The notes beneath the pieces were generated by a model. The model had not been told where the DNA came from. It made no database searches and saw nothing but the letters and a program-made list of their open reading frames with translations. This document shows, piece after piece, positions 34,947 to 44,170 of a stretch of DNA of 64,000 nucleotides; the stretch's first letter is position 1, and each line of letters begins with the position of its first letter. Made by a program: the position numbers and the translations under genes. The stretch spans positions 186,001 to 250,000 of the forward strand of contig NZ_BCYV01000012.1 of the NCBI RefSeq assembly GCF_001598375.1. Reading direction: 5' to 3'. Source of the stretch: Novosphingobium capsulatum NBRC 12533 (GTDB lineage: Bacteria; Pseudomonadota; Alphaproteobacteria; Sphingomonadales; Sphingomonadaceae).

Positions 34947-35390
34947 CGCTGGCGTTGGGCAGCGCGATCATGGCTGGCTGCCTGTTGCGTTTGGATAGAG
35001 GCTGTTGCGCAGGCCCGCCGGAAGCGCATCCGCTGTGACGCCTGGCGTTGGCTGATCCGCTCTGCCGGTGTGTCGGGGTGAGGCAAACAGCGAGGCGGCC
35101 CGCCAATCCGGCACCGCAGCAAGCGTCTCCTGCGCCGCCGGTGGCGTGGTGGCGAGATCGCCCGGCAAGGCGAGCCGGGTGGCAAGCCGGGCCGGCAGAT
35201 CCTGGCGAGCATGTTCGAGATTCATCGCGGCGCCTTTTTTTGGCAGGGCGGGACAGATCGTGCTGTTCGTCACCAGCTTGGCCTGCCCTTCTTCGCGATC
35301 ACCGGCCTGTGGTTCTGGTGGGCACGCCAACGCGCCAAACGCAAGGCGCGTGCCCGGCGGCAGGCCGGCACCGCGGCCGGTTGGGCTTAG
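34947..35390 (+). pseudogene. Frameshifted C-terminal debris of a PepSY membrane protein
   Basis: After the chimeric ORF, fragments of the same kind of protein continue in different plus-strand frames. One frame gives HADIALALGSAIMAG near 34940-34985. Another gives KPGRQILASMFEIHRGAFF near 35185-35240. A third gives GRAGQIVLFVTSLA. A last one gives LPFFAITGLWFWWARQR, ending at TAG 35388-35390. Put together they spell the end of a PepSY_TM protein. A T-run at 35234-35240 is a likely frameshift site. It supports decay of the whole receptor-PepSY unit. Confidence 0.6.
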
Positions 35391-35448
35391 GCGCTGGCGC
35401 CGCAACCAGGGACCTGCCGCCTTTTGCCCCCTCAGGACGGGTATCCAA

Positions 35449-36450
35449 TCAAGCGCTCTCGCGGGCAATGATGCGAAATCCTACGTTCACCGAACGCTGT
35501 TTCGGCGCCACGCCCGAGACATGGCTCCGCACCGCGGCATTGACCTCGCGCGCAATCTGCGCCCCGTCGATTTCGACGGTCGTGATTGTCGGGCGCATGT
35601 CACTGGCAACGCTGGCATTGCCGAAACCGACGACAGCAAGCTGATCAGGAACCTTCAGGCCTGCGGCATTGGCTTCCACGATGATGCCTTGGGCCAGCGA
35701 GTCCGAGCCACAGACGACCACATCGGGGCGTTCCGGCTGCCGGCGCAATTCTGCAAAGACACGTCTGGCGTGGCCAAAGCGGGAAGGACTGTCGACCGCG
35801 ATTTCCTTGACCGGCGTGTCGCTGTGCGCTTCCCATCCTTTTACGAAGCCATCGCGGCGCAGGCGGGCCCGGCCCAGTTCTGCCGAGACCAGCGCCGGCC
35901 GGCGATAGCCGCGTTCATAGATGAAGCGCGCAAGGTCATGCCCGATCTCGACGTGGGAAAAACCGACCGCGATGCCCGGTGGTTCCGCCGGAAGATCCCA
36001 GATCTGGACAAAGAGGCCCGGAAAATGCTGTATGAGCGCCGTGGTTTCGGCGCTGAGGGGCGCAGTCGAGACGATCGCGTCCACCTGGCGGCCCATGGCG
36101 GCCCGGATCATCGCTTCGGTGCGGCCCGCCGCTGTCCCGGTCAAGGCTAGCATGACCATGGTGCCGCCGGCGTTCAATTCCTCCACCATGGTCTCAATCG
36201 TGCGGTCGAACAACGAGTCCACCAAATGGGGGATCAGCACCGCAACCATCTTGGAGCGCGACGACGCCAATCCTCCCGCCAGAAGATTGGGTACGTATTG
36301 CATTTCCTCGATCGCGGCACGGATTCGCACCGCAGTGCCGGCAGCCACGATGTCCGGGTTGTTGAGGAAGCGACTGACCGTGGCCGTTGATACTCCGGCC
36401 CGCGCGGCGACATCATCGAGTTTGGGATTGCGCGTGGAAGGACGGACCAT
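35449..36450 (-). CDS. LacI-family transcriptional repressor
   Basis: A 333-residue LacI/GalR regulator. The N-terminal helix-turn-helix reads LDDVAARAGVSTATVSRFLN, followed by a hinge with the PNLLAGGLAS segment and a periplasmic-binding-like effector domain (VVVCGSDSLAQGI, LAVVGFGN). Met at 36450, with AAAGGGTGG upstream, is preferred to 36501, because the longer form would read through a LacI-type operator at 36482-36497. It ends the P450 operon and probably represses it and itself. Confidence 0.92.
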   Translation of the reverse strand: MVRPSTRNPKLDDVAARAGVSTATVSRFLNNPDIVAAGTAVRIRAAIEEMQYVPNLLAGGLASSRSKMVAVLIPHLVDSLFDRTIETMVEELNAGGTMVMLALTGTAAGRTEAMIRAAMGRQVDAIVSTAPLSAETTALIQHFPGLFVQIWDLPAEPPGIAVGFSHVEIGHDLARFIYERGYRRPALVSAELGRARLRRDGFVKGWEAHSDTPVKEIAVDSPSRFGHARRVFAELRRQPERPDVVVCGSDSLAQGIIVEANAAGLKVPDQLAVVGFGNASVASDMRPTITTVEIDGAQIAREVNAAVRSHVSGVAPKQRSVNVGFRIIARESA

Positions 36451-36481
36451 GGTTGCCACCCTTTCCGAATTTGCCGGAAAG

Positions 36482-36497
36482 ATGCAAGCGTTCTCAT
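36482..36497. promoter_or_regulatory. LacI-type operator before the lacI-family gene
   Basis: ATGCAAGCGTTCTCAT has the central CG and arms of LacI/GalR operators and matches the site at 43902-43917 at 14 of 16 positions. It overlaps the end of the P450 gene and lies about 35 bp before the repressor start, suggesting autoregulation from an internal promoter. Confidence 0.6.
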
Positions 36498-37675
36498 CCA
36501 AACCGCAACGGCACAGTCAGTGGCCCGATTTCTGGCCAGCGGCTCAACGTGATCGGCCCGTCGAGCGTAAAACCACCCGGCGTGGCAGCCAGCAGTTCGC
36601 CCAGCGCCACGCACAGTTCCATGCGCCCCAGGTGCAGCCCCGGACAGTTGTGAGGTCCACGGCCAAACGCAAGATGCTCGGCAATGTTGGGGCGATCAAG
36701 CACGAAGCGGTCGCCATCGGGGAAGATCGCCTCGTCGCGATTGGCGGAGCAGTAGAGCAGCGCGATGGCATCGTTGGCCTTGATCGCGCGCGCACCCACC
36801 ACCGTGTCGTTGACGGCGGTACGGGCAAACCCGCGATAGGGTGTGTAGAGCCGCAGGAATTCCTCGACGGCGGCGGGGACCAGCGCCGGGTCTGCGCGCA
36901 ACTGCGCCTGCAATTCCTGGTCGCGTGCCAGGTGCACCGCCATGCTTCCGACCAGCACCATCGGGGCTACGATGCCGACCACCAAGACCTGGCGCACGGC
37001 CCCGATCAGCAGGTCTTCTGGCAAGGATTGCCCGCCGTGGACAGCGGCAAGCAGGGCGCTCGTCGGGTCGATCGCAGGGTCTTCGGGCGCCTCGCGCCGC
37101 AGCCGCACCAGATCACGCGCCATGTCGTAAAGGCGCAGGCTGGTGGCCTTCATCAGTTCCGGCTCGTTGCGATGTACGGCCAGAACGAAAGCACGCCCGT
37201 CATCATGCAGCGTATCGAGCCATTGGGGCGGCATGCGCATCCACAGGCCGAACACCCGCACCGGCAAGAACGAGGAAAAATCGGTGCAGATGTCGCCACC
37301 GCCGCGCTCCACCATCGGCGCCAGCATTTCGCGTGCAAAGCGCCGGGTATCGGCTTCGAGGCGACGCACCTTGTCCTGCGACAGCAAGGGATTGAGCGCC
37401 TGGCGGAAAGGCGTGTGTTCGGGCGGATCGAGGTGCAATGGCGGGCGCCGGCCGGTGAACGCCACCTTCGGGATCACGTTCTGCGTTTCGGTGGAGAACG
37501 AAGCCCAATCACTGGCAACGCGGCGCACATCCTCATAGCGGCTGAGCGCCCAGAAACCTCCAAGCCCGTCCGTATGGGCCACCGGACATTCCCGGCGCAG
37601 CCGGGCATATTCGCGATGGGCGCTGTCGAAATCCTCGGGCGCCTCGGGATCGAAGTCCGACGGGATTGCGGTCAT
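36494..37675 (-). CDS. Cytochrome P450
   Basis: A 393-residue soluble bacterial P450. The haem-binding loop is FGRGPHNCPG with the Cys ligand, and the K-helix ExxR is EEFLR. The I-helix reads VVGIVAPMVLVG; the usual acid-alcohol pair (AGxE/DT) is missing. That pair normally delivers protons for O2 activation, so a substrate hydroxyl or water may stand in, or the chemistry may differ. No redox partner gene is in the window. ATG 37675 lies one base after the transporter stop. It probably hydroxylates the compound released by the two hydrolases in this operon. Confidence 0.93.
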   Translation of the reverse strand: MTAIPSDFDPEAPEDFDSAHREYARLRRECPVAHTDGLGGFWALSRYEDVRRVASDWASFSTETQNVIPKVAFTGRRPPLHLDPPEHTPFRQALNPLLSQDKVRRLEADTRRFAREMLAPMVERGGGDICTDFSSFLPVRVFGLWMRMPPQWLDTLHDDGRAFVLAVHRNEPELMKATSLRLYDMARDLVRLRREAPEDPAIDPTSALLAAVHGGQSLPEDLLIGAVRQVLVVGIVAPMVLVGSMAVHLARDQELQAQLRADPALVPAAVEEFLRLYTPYRGFARTAVNDTVVGARAIKANDAIALLYCSANRDEAIFPDGDRFVLDRPNIAEHLAFGRGPHNCPGLHLGRMELCVALGELLAATPGGFTLDGPITLSRWPEIGPLTVPLRFG

Positions 37676-37676
37676 C

Positions 37677-38759
37677 TCAGTGGTCCTTGTCAGGGCTGGC
37701 CATGGCGCGCGCAGGCATGACGCCGTGCGCGGCACGGGCGGAAAGGCGGGGGGCGAGCGAAAGCAGGGCGATCGCGGCAATCAGGATCGCCGCACCGGCC
37801 AATTCTGCAGGGCGTGGCACCGGCATGCCCCAGATCCAGGCGAGCAGCAGCGCCGCCACGACACCCGCGATCAGGCTGGCCGCCCGCTCCAGCGGGACAC
37901 AGTAGGAATTCTCGCGCGGGTCCAGCAGGATGAGAATAGATAGGATGGACACGGCGGTGAGCGTCACGCCCATGCCCACCAGCGGCCAGATCACGCCCAG
38001 GCGCCAGATGCCGATGAACCCACGCGCCAGTTCATCGGCCTGTCCACCCAGGCCGAGCGTGGAAATGGCCGCCAGGGCCACCAGTGACATGGGCAGCGCG
38101 ATGATCTTTTCTTCGACGAAATAGGCCCTGACCGTTTGTGGATCGCCGGTCTTGCCCACCCGCGTCATCACCACCAGGCGCAGGAAATAGCCAAGCGTGT
38201 AAAGCACCACGGTCAGCACCGCGAGAGGAGGCAGCCGCAGCCCACCCCGATCGGTCAGGGTGATCACCAGGGCGAATGCAACCATGGCCAGGGCCAGCCA
38301 GCTCCACCACCGCACGCGGCGCCCGAACAGCACGTCGACCAGCGGGGCCAGGATCAAAATGTCACCGCGCATGATCAGCTGGATGAACGGGATGCTGACG
38401 CCCTTGAACGTCAGCGACAACGGCACGGTAAACAGCACCAGCGAGGTCGCCAGCCCCGAAAGGAACGTCGCACGGCGGGGAAACGGCACGCTCCAACGAC
38501 CGATTGCCAGGCGGTTGGCCTGCCGATGCCAGCCAGACAGCCAGATGAAGGCATAAGTCATCACCAGGTTGAGCATCAGCGAGCCGGGCAGGAGTTCGAG
38601 GCCGGTGAGCGGACGTCCCAGGGCCACGATCGACGTTGTCGCGAGATACCGCGTCAGCATGATGCTGGGCAGATAGGACAGGAGATAGCCCAGCAGCAGC
38701 AGTTCCATCGGCATGCCGCCGGTCGCGGAGGTGGGCGCGGATTGAGCAGGCCTGGTCAT
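37677..38759 (-). CDS. DMT-like (EamA-type) membrane transporter
   Basis: A 360-residue integral membrane protein with about ten transmembrane helices in two five-helix halves, as in drug/metabolite transporters. Supporting segments are SLTFKGVSIPFIQLIMRGD and the basic FGRRVRWWSW loop. The substrate is unknown. The start overlaps the preceding hydrolase stop (ATGA), and its stop is one base before the P450 start. By context it could be the inner-membrane step for the compound brought in by the TonB receptor, or an exporter of a product. Confidence 0.78.
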   Translation of the reverse strand: MTRPAQSAPTSATGGMPMELLLLGYLLSYLPSIMLTRYLATTSIVALGRPLTGLELLPGSLMLNLVMTYAFIWLSGWHRQANRLAIGRWSVPFPRRATFLSGLATSLVLFTVPLSLTFKGVSIPFIQLIMRGDILILAPLVDVLFGRRVRWWSWLALAMVAFALVITLTDRGGLRLPPLAVLTVVLYTLGYFLRLVVMTRVGKTGDPQTVRAYFVEEKIIALPMSLVALAAISTLGLGGQADELARGFIGIWRLGVIWPLVGMGVTLTAVSILSILILLDPRENSYCVPLERAASLIAGVVAALLLAWIWGMPVPRPAELAGAAILIAAIALLSLAPRLSARAAHGVMPARAMASPDKDH

Positions 38760-40063
38760 CGGCAGGGTTTTCCTCGCAGGCACGGGCGGAGCATCGGTGC
38801 CGGGCGATGGGCAACGAACGGGCCTTTCGGCACAACCCAGCGCGCGCGGTCGAGCCGCGCCTCCAAGGTCGACAGCGCGCCCAGAAGCGCCTCGGGCGGG
38901 AACCGGCAATGGCCGGCACCGCGATACCACAGGCCCTTGACCATCGCAGGCCTGGCCGCGTCGACATAGGCCTGCTGCAAGGACGGCGATGTGATGCCGT
39001 CCCCCTCGGCCTGGAGCGAGACGACCGGCACGCGTGGGCGCGCGTCGGGTGTGTAGTGCTGCATCATGTAAGCCACCGCTGCCGGCTTGGCCGGGATGCG
39101 CGGCGCCGCATCGAGGCGGGCCAGATCCGCATCGAGGTTCAAGCCGGCCTGCGCGTAGAGCTTGGCCACGAATGCACGGCGCCCCGAAAGCGCCAGTTGA
39201 CGGGGATAGGACACCTGCGTGTTCCAGGAAAACGCCCCACCGGCGCGGGTTTCCTGGTCGTGGCGCGGCGGGAACACCGCCATCGCAAAGGTCGCCGCGA
39301 TGTTGGCAGCCTGGGCATCGGCATCGTCGGCGCGCGGTTCCGGCTGATCGGGCGCGGTCCATCCGGGCATGCCGCCCAGCACACCGGCCAGCGCCAGCCG
39401 CGCCCGCCCCTGCGGTGTCGCCATGGCGGCCTTGACCGCATCGCGCACCCGCATGCTGTTGGCCGCATCGTCGGCAACGCCCGTCAACACGATGCCGTCG
39501 CCCGGCGCCTGCAAGGTGCGAAAGGCAAAGGCGCCATCCAGAGCCATGTTCATCATGCCGACAGCGCCGCCGATGGACGGGCACAGCGCCACCGCGCCAT
39601 CGATACGATCGGGTCCGCCGCGGGTCTGCTCGGCCAAGGCAATGGTGACGAGGCTGCCCATCGAAGCCCCCCAGGCGATGGTGCGACGCGGGGCCCCATG
39701 CTGGGCGGCAAAGGCAGCAATGGCAGCGCGCTGCGCCGGTACGGCCTGCGCCAGCGACCATCCGCCCGACGCATAATCCGATGCCAAAAGCGCGTATCCC
39801 CGCGCCAGCAGCGTGTCACGCAACCCGGCGGGCGCCGGATCCGGCAACGCCGCCTGCGGTTCGTACCCCCGCCCCCAGACGAGCAACGTACCATTCCAAT
39901 GCCCGGAAACCATCGCGTGCCACCGCCCGCCGCCAGGCAGCGTGCCCGAAAGCACCTGCACGTCGGCAGGAACCGGGTCGGTGGACGGTACCGGTTGGGC
40001 CGGGGCGACACCGGAGGTCGGCGCCATGACCATGGCCATGGCAAGGGTGGCCATGGCTTTCAT
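38756..40063 (-). CDS. Secreted alpha/beta hydrolase (esterase-like)
   Basis: A 435-residue alpha/beta hydrolase with a short signal peptide (MATLAMAMVMAPTSGVAPAQ). The nucleophile elbow is WGASMGS, candidate Asp lies in SLQAEGDGI and the catalytic His in GAGHCRFP. The start overlaps the upstream hydrolase stop by four bases. It is probably a periplasmic esterase. Its substrate should be related to that of the paired hydrolase, but the two sequences are only distantly alike. Confidence 0.85.
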   Translation of the reverse strand: MKAMATLAMAMVMAPTSGVAPAQPVPSTDPVPADVQVLSGTLPGGGRWHAMVSGHWNGTLLVWGRGYEPQAALPDPAPAGLRDTLLARGYALLASDYASGGWSLAQAVPAQRAAIAAFAAQHGAPRRTIAWGASMGSLVTIALAEQTRGGPDRIDGAVALCPSIGGAVGMMNMALDGAFAFRTLQAPGDGIVLTGVADDAANSMRVRDAVKAAMATPQGRARLALAGVLGGMPGWTAPDQPEPRADDADAQAANIAATFAMAVFPPRHDQETRAGGAFSWNTQVSYPRQLALSGRRAFVAKLYAQAGLNLDADLARLDAAPRIPAKPAAVAYMMQHYTPDARPRVPVVSLQAEGDGITSPSLQQAYVDAARPAMVKGLWYRGAGHCRFPPEALLGALSTLEARLDRARWVVPKGPFVAHRPAPMLRPCLRGKPCR

Positions 40064-41607
40064 GGCGCCACCACCCGGAGGTTTCGGCGAACGGTCCAGT
40101 CGGGATCGCGGCACAGCCGACAATCCGCGCCGACAAACGCCGCGCTGGCGGCACGCTCGCCCTTGAGCTGCCAATCGAGCCAGTGCCGGGCAACGATGGA
40201 CCAAAGCCCGCCGCGCGGTTCGAAGAACGTGCCCGAATGCCCGACGTCGCGGCTCACCAGCACCGCGGGAACCGAACGGATCCGGGCGAAATCATCGGTG
40301 CCATTGGTATAGGCCACGTCGGTCATGCCACCCAACATGTACAATATCGGCGCATGCAACCGGTCGAGCAGGCTCTTGTCCACCGCCAGGCCCGGCATGC
40401 CGGCACCACCCGCCGGGAAAAGCCCGGAATCGAACACGATCGTGGCGCGGATGCGCGGATCGGTCGAGAGGCTCAGCGCAAGCAAGCCGCCGCACGACCA
40501 ACCGGCAACCCCGATCCGTGCCTTGTCAATATAGCGGGCCCAGCCGCCATTGCCGGCGGCATCGGCGCTGGCCCAATCGAGGGCGCGGGTCATGTCTGCC
40601 GGGCTTACGCCTTGGCCGGGGCGATCGGGCGCCAGGACGGCGCCTTGCGGATAGTTGCGCAAGCCGCCCGGGCCCTCCAGCATGGCACCGGGCACGATCA
40701 CGACATAGCCGTGCGAGGCAATTTCGGTCAGCAGCCGGCGCGCGTTGCTGGCATCGGCCATGCAGCCGCCGTTGCCGAAGATCAGCACCGGCAGCCGGGC
40801 CTGCTCGAAAAGAGCCAGATTTGCCGGGCGGTAGAGCACGGCGCCGGGCAAGGCGGGCTCGATCGCGCGGATCGCGGGATAAGGGCCGCTGCCTGGCTCG
40901 TCGGGCAGGCCGTTGAGGTGTTCGCGTTCACGCTGAAGGACGGCCTCGTCGCTCAACCCGGGCACCGCGCGAAACGCCGCGTCGAGCGCGCCGCGTACGG
41001 TGTTGCTGACCAGCGCGAGCCGTGCCGGCGAATCCACCTTGATCTCGGGATGGAAATCGATGTGGTTGTAATCCGCATAGCGATACCCGCGTGCCAGGGC
41101 GGCATCCTGCATCCACTGCGCCAACGCCTCATCATCGCGCGACGCGCCGGCCGCAAGGCCGAGCGGCCTTGCAAGGACCACCTTCAGCCCCGCCCCCTGC
41201 GCCGCCCGGGCCAGCCGATCCGCGGCGTTGCGCGTGGCTTCCAGTTGGCCCTTGCCGTCCACTAGGTGATCCGGTTGAAGGTGCAAGACCTGGTACCGGC
41301 CGCTTTCGATCTGCGCGCGCGCGGCGGCTTCCCCTGCGGCAAGACCGCCCTTTCCGGTCAGGACCGTGCCAAGGCCGGGGAAGTCGAACAGCGCGGGATC
41401 GATCCGCATCCAACTTTGCAGCGTGGTGCCCCCCACGAACAGCGGCAAGCGCCGCACGACCGCGGTTGAATTGGCGGCCGCAGCCGCACCCGGCACCGCC
41501 GACTGCGCCAGCACCGCGTCGTTCGCTCCCGCAAGCAGCAGGCCCGCCGCGAGGAGACGAAGCAGACCGGGTTTGCGCAAAACGCTGTTCATGGAGGGGA
41601 CTTTCAC
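40060..41607 (-). CDS. Secreted alpha/beta hydrolase, dienelactone-hydrolase/PET-hydrolase-like
   Basis: A 515-residue protein with a signal peptide (LLAAGLLLAGANDAVLAQ). The catalytic half has LPVLIFGNGGC (oxyanion region), the elbow AGWSCGG with the nucleophilic Ser, IVFDSGLF and DVGHSGTFFEP with the His. A long N-terminal part of about 230 residues lacks a clear family. The frame opens at GTG 41607, two bases after the receptor stop; ATG 41592 is an alternative. Cysteines in the C-terminal GADCRLCRD may form a disulfide. It probably cleaves an ester in the periplasm after uptake. Confidence 0.85.
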   Translation of the reverse strand: MKVPSMNSVLRKPGLLRLLAAGLLLAGANDAVLAQSAVPGAAAAANSTAVVRRLPLFVGGTTLQSWMRIDPALFDFPGLGTVLTGKGGLAAGEAAARAQIESGRYQVLHLQPDHLVDGKGQLEATRNAADRLARAAQGAGLKVVLARPLGLAAGASRDDEALAQWMQDAALARGYRYADYNHIDFHPEIKVDSPARLALVSNTVRGALDAAFRAVPGLSDEAVLQREREHLNGLPDEPGSGPYPAIRAIEPALPGAVLYRPANLALFEQARLPVLIFGNGGCMADASNARRLLTEIASHGYVVIVPGAMLEGPGGLRNYPQGAVLAPDRPGQGVSPADMTRALDWASADAAGNGGWARYIDKARIGVAGWSCGGLLALSLSTDPRIRATIVFDSGLFPAGGAGMPGLAVDKSLLDRLHAPILYMLGGMTDVAYTNGTDDFARIRSVPAVLVSRDVGHSGTFFEPRGGLWSIVARHWLDWQLKGERAASAAFVGADCRLCRDPDWTVRRNLRVVAP

Positions 41608-41609
41608 GA

Positions 41610-43772
41610 TCAGAACCGGAACGACAGTGTTGCGCCAAACTCGCGCGGTTGCCCCAGGATATAGGACCCGATGCCGTCGGTAACCTGGTCGACACTGGCA
41701 ATGTAATTGTTGTCCAGCAGGTTATCGACATAGGCTGCCAGCGACCAGTTGTCGGACGCCTTGTAGGTGAGGCGCGCGCCAACCAGCGTCCGGGCGGGGA
41801 GACGGTTATAGGGCGCCTGGAAGAAGTTGACCCATTGTGCGCCCTGGTAGCTGATGCGGGCCGACGGGGTCAGCGAGCCCTTGCCCAGGGCGAAGACGTA
41901 GGACACGCCCGCCGCGCCCGAAAACTTGGCAGCAAAGGGAATGGTGCGCCCGGCAAGGTTGATCAGTTCGGGCTGTGCCGGCAGCCCATTGCCGAACAGG
42001 CCCGCAGGCTGGACAATCTCGAACTGGCCATATTTTGCATCCAGCACCGAGAAGGACGCATCGGCCGCAAAGCCCCCCACCTTCAGGTCGAACTGTCCTT
42101 CCACACCCTTGATCCTGGTGCCGTTGACGTTGCGGGTGATCGCGGTCGCGGGATTGTTGATGTCGGCCGCGTAGGTCGCCTGGAAATTCTGGTATGTCAT
42201 GTAGAAGCCGCTGACCGAAGCGGTCAGGTGATCATCGAACAGGCGTCCCTTGACGCCGGTTTCATAGTTGATGACGCGCTCGGCATCGTAGTTGATGCCA
42301 AACGGCGTCGTCCCTCCCGGCTTGTAGCCCTTGCTGATCGTGCCATAGATGAACAGCCTGGGATCGATCTGCCAGTTGAGCGCGAAGCGGCCGGTGAACT
42401 CGGAAAAGTCGCGAATGCCGGGATTGAGGGGGATGCGGAAGCCCGAAGGGCCGGCCGGGGCAATGTAGCTGTCGATGAAGCCCACGTGGTCCCAGCTGTA
42501 GCGGCCGCCGGCCTTGATTTCCAAGCCATTGCCCAGCTTGTAGCCGACTTCGGCAAAGACGGCCTCGTTGCGCCGCCGTGCATCGGTGAAGATAGTCAGG
42601 CTCTGCTCGTATGGCGCGCCCTTGGCGATGTTCGGCACGGTAAAGGCCGGCTGGCGATAATTGAGCATGGTCGCGCCGGCCGTCCAGGTGAACGGGCGAT
42701 TGTCGGGAGAGATCAGATCGATTTCGCCAGTGTAATAGCGATCGTGAATGGTGATCTTGCTCGACGTTCCGGTGGCAGCGGTGGAATAATCGTTGTCGCG
42801 CACCGAGAGCTGGTCGGTCGTTTGATAGGTGCCCAGCACGCGCACCTTGAACGCATCGATGCCGCTGTAGTTGAGCACCGCCGTGGTGCGGTTGTACATG
42901 GTGTTGAGCGCTTGGTCGGTGTCATAGGCGATCGTGCGATTGCCCACCGGGGCCTGGGCAAAGCTCTGCGTGGGCAGGCCATCGGTCCGCCGGTCGCTGT
43001 ATTGGTGGATCAGCAGCAGGTCCAGGTCATCGGTCGGCTTGTAGAGCAGTTGGGCGCGGCCCAGGAAACGGCTGAGGTTGCCCGGCTGGTTGCCATAGCG
43101 CACGGGCTGCGCCGCCCCGGTCGGCCCCAGGTTGGTGAACGCTGAGCCGCGCCGCTCGACCTGGCCCGACAGGCGGACGGCCAGCTTGTCGCTCAACTGC
43201 GTGGTGACGCCTGCCTCGACCTGCTTGCGGCCGATATTGCCCAACGTGACGCTACCAAAGCCGCTGGTTCCGTTGAAATCGGGTCGCACCGAGCTGATGT
43301 AGATCGCGCCGCCGCTGGCATTCTGGCCCGTGTAAGTGCCCTGCGGGCCGCGCAACACTTCCACGCTGGCAACATCGAAGAACGAGTCCCCGTAGACGAA
43401 TTCGCGGGCGACATAGGTGCCATCCCAATGGATCGCCACGCCAACCGACTGGTTCGGCGCCCCTTCGGAAATGCCGACACCCCGAATGTTGACGAACTTG
43501 ACGTTGCCGTAGTCAGCAAAGCTCAGCGACGGAACCTGTGATTGCAAGCTGTTGATATCGCTCACGCCACGGGCCTTCAGCATGTCGGCATTGAGCGCCA
43601 CGACGGAAATCGGCGTGGAAAGCGCGCTCTGGCTGCGGCGCTCGGCGGTCACCACGATGCCGGGGGCCGCCGCGCCTTCGTCGGCGGCCGCACCACTGCC
43701 TTCGGCCTGCGCAAATGCAGGAGCCGACGTTCCAGCAAGCAACACGCCTGCGATCCAGTGCTTATACCTCAT
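41610..43772 (-). CDS. TonB-dependent receptor of the P450 operon
   Basis: A 720-residue outer-membrane receptor. Signal peptide ends at PAFAQ. The TonB-box region is GIVVTAERRSQS, the plug has VNIRGVG and VEVLRGPQGT, and the barrel ends in GATLSFRF with the terminal Phe. This subtype (IVVTAERR, SLSFADYGN) is common for hydrophobic or aromatic compounds in sphingomonads. ATG 43772 has GAGAGGGG upstream; a longer ORF from 43907 would include the operator. It is the first gene of the operon and probably imports the substrate of the hydrolases and P450. Confidence 0.94.
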   Translation of the reverse strand: MRYKHWIAGVLLAGTSAPAFAQAEGSGAAADEGAAAPGIVVTAERRSQSALSTPISVVALNADMLKARGVSDINSLQSQVPSLSFADYGNVKFVNIRGVGISEGAPNQSVGVAIHWDGTYVAREFVYGDSFFDVASVEVLRGPQGTYTGQNASGGAIYISSVRPDFNGTSGFGSVTLGNIGRKQVEAGVTTQLSDKLAVRLSGQVERRGSAFTNLGPTGAAQPVRYGNQPGNLSRFLGRAQLLYKPTDDLDLLLIHQYSDRRTDGLPTQSFAQAPVGNRTIAYDTDQALNTMYNRTTAVLNYSGIDAFKVRVLGTYQTTDQLSVRDNDYSTAATGTSSKITIHDRYYTGEIDLISPDNRPFTWTAGATMLNYRQPAFTVPNIAKGAPYEQSLTIFTDARRRNEAVFAEVGYKLGNGLEIKAGGRYSWDHVGFIDSYIAPAGPSGFRIPLNPGIRDFSEFTGRFALNWQIDPRLFIYGTISKGYKPGGTTPFGINYDAERVINYETGVKGRLFDDHLTASVSGFYMTYQNFQATYAADINNPATAITRNVNGTRIKGVEGQFDLKVGGFAADASFSVLDAKYGQFEIVQPAGLFGNGLPAQPELINLAGRTIPFAAKFSGAAGVSYVFALGKGSLTPSARISYQGAQWVNFFQAPYNRLPARTLVGARLTYKASDNWSLAAYVDNLLDNNYIASVDQVTDGIGSYILGQPREFGATLSFRF

Positions 43773-44170
43773 ATTGGATACCCCTCTCCCGATATCGGAC
43801 ACTGCCCGGCGCATGAAGCTGGCCCGCATTCTGATTTTGCATCTGGGTCCGCACAGGCCTTGCGCGCCTTGAAGCACCGCATAGCCCCGTTCCCGCTCCT
43901 TATGCAAGCGCTTTCATTGACGGAAGACCGTTCGGACCCGACCCCATCAAGATCGGCATGTCCGCTCGAAATGGGGCAACCAGCGTATCACGCCAGCAAA
44001 ATTGCTAACGTAACCAACATCAACCCCAGCCGACACCGTCCGTGGATTGAATGACGTCGCACTCGGCAAATTCCGGAGTAAGCGTTTACATGAGGAAAGG
44101 CTGAAGGGACGACCCCGTCACGCCGGATCTTGCCGATGGACCTCACGCAAAGGGAATAACTGATGCGCAA
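43773..44170. promoter_or_regulatory. Promoter region of the P450 operon with two LacI-type operators
   Basis: This 398-bp gene-free gap holds ATGCAAGCGCTTTCAT at 43902-43917, a near-perfect palindrome about CG, and GTAAGCGTTTAC at 44078-44089. Both fit the LacI/GalR operator form. Two sites about 175 bp apart could allow looping repression. No other gene is seen in the gap. Confidence 0.6.
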
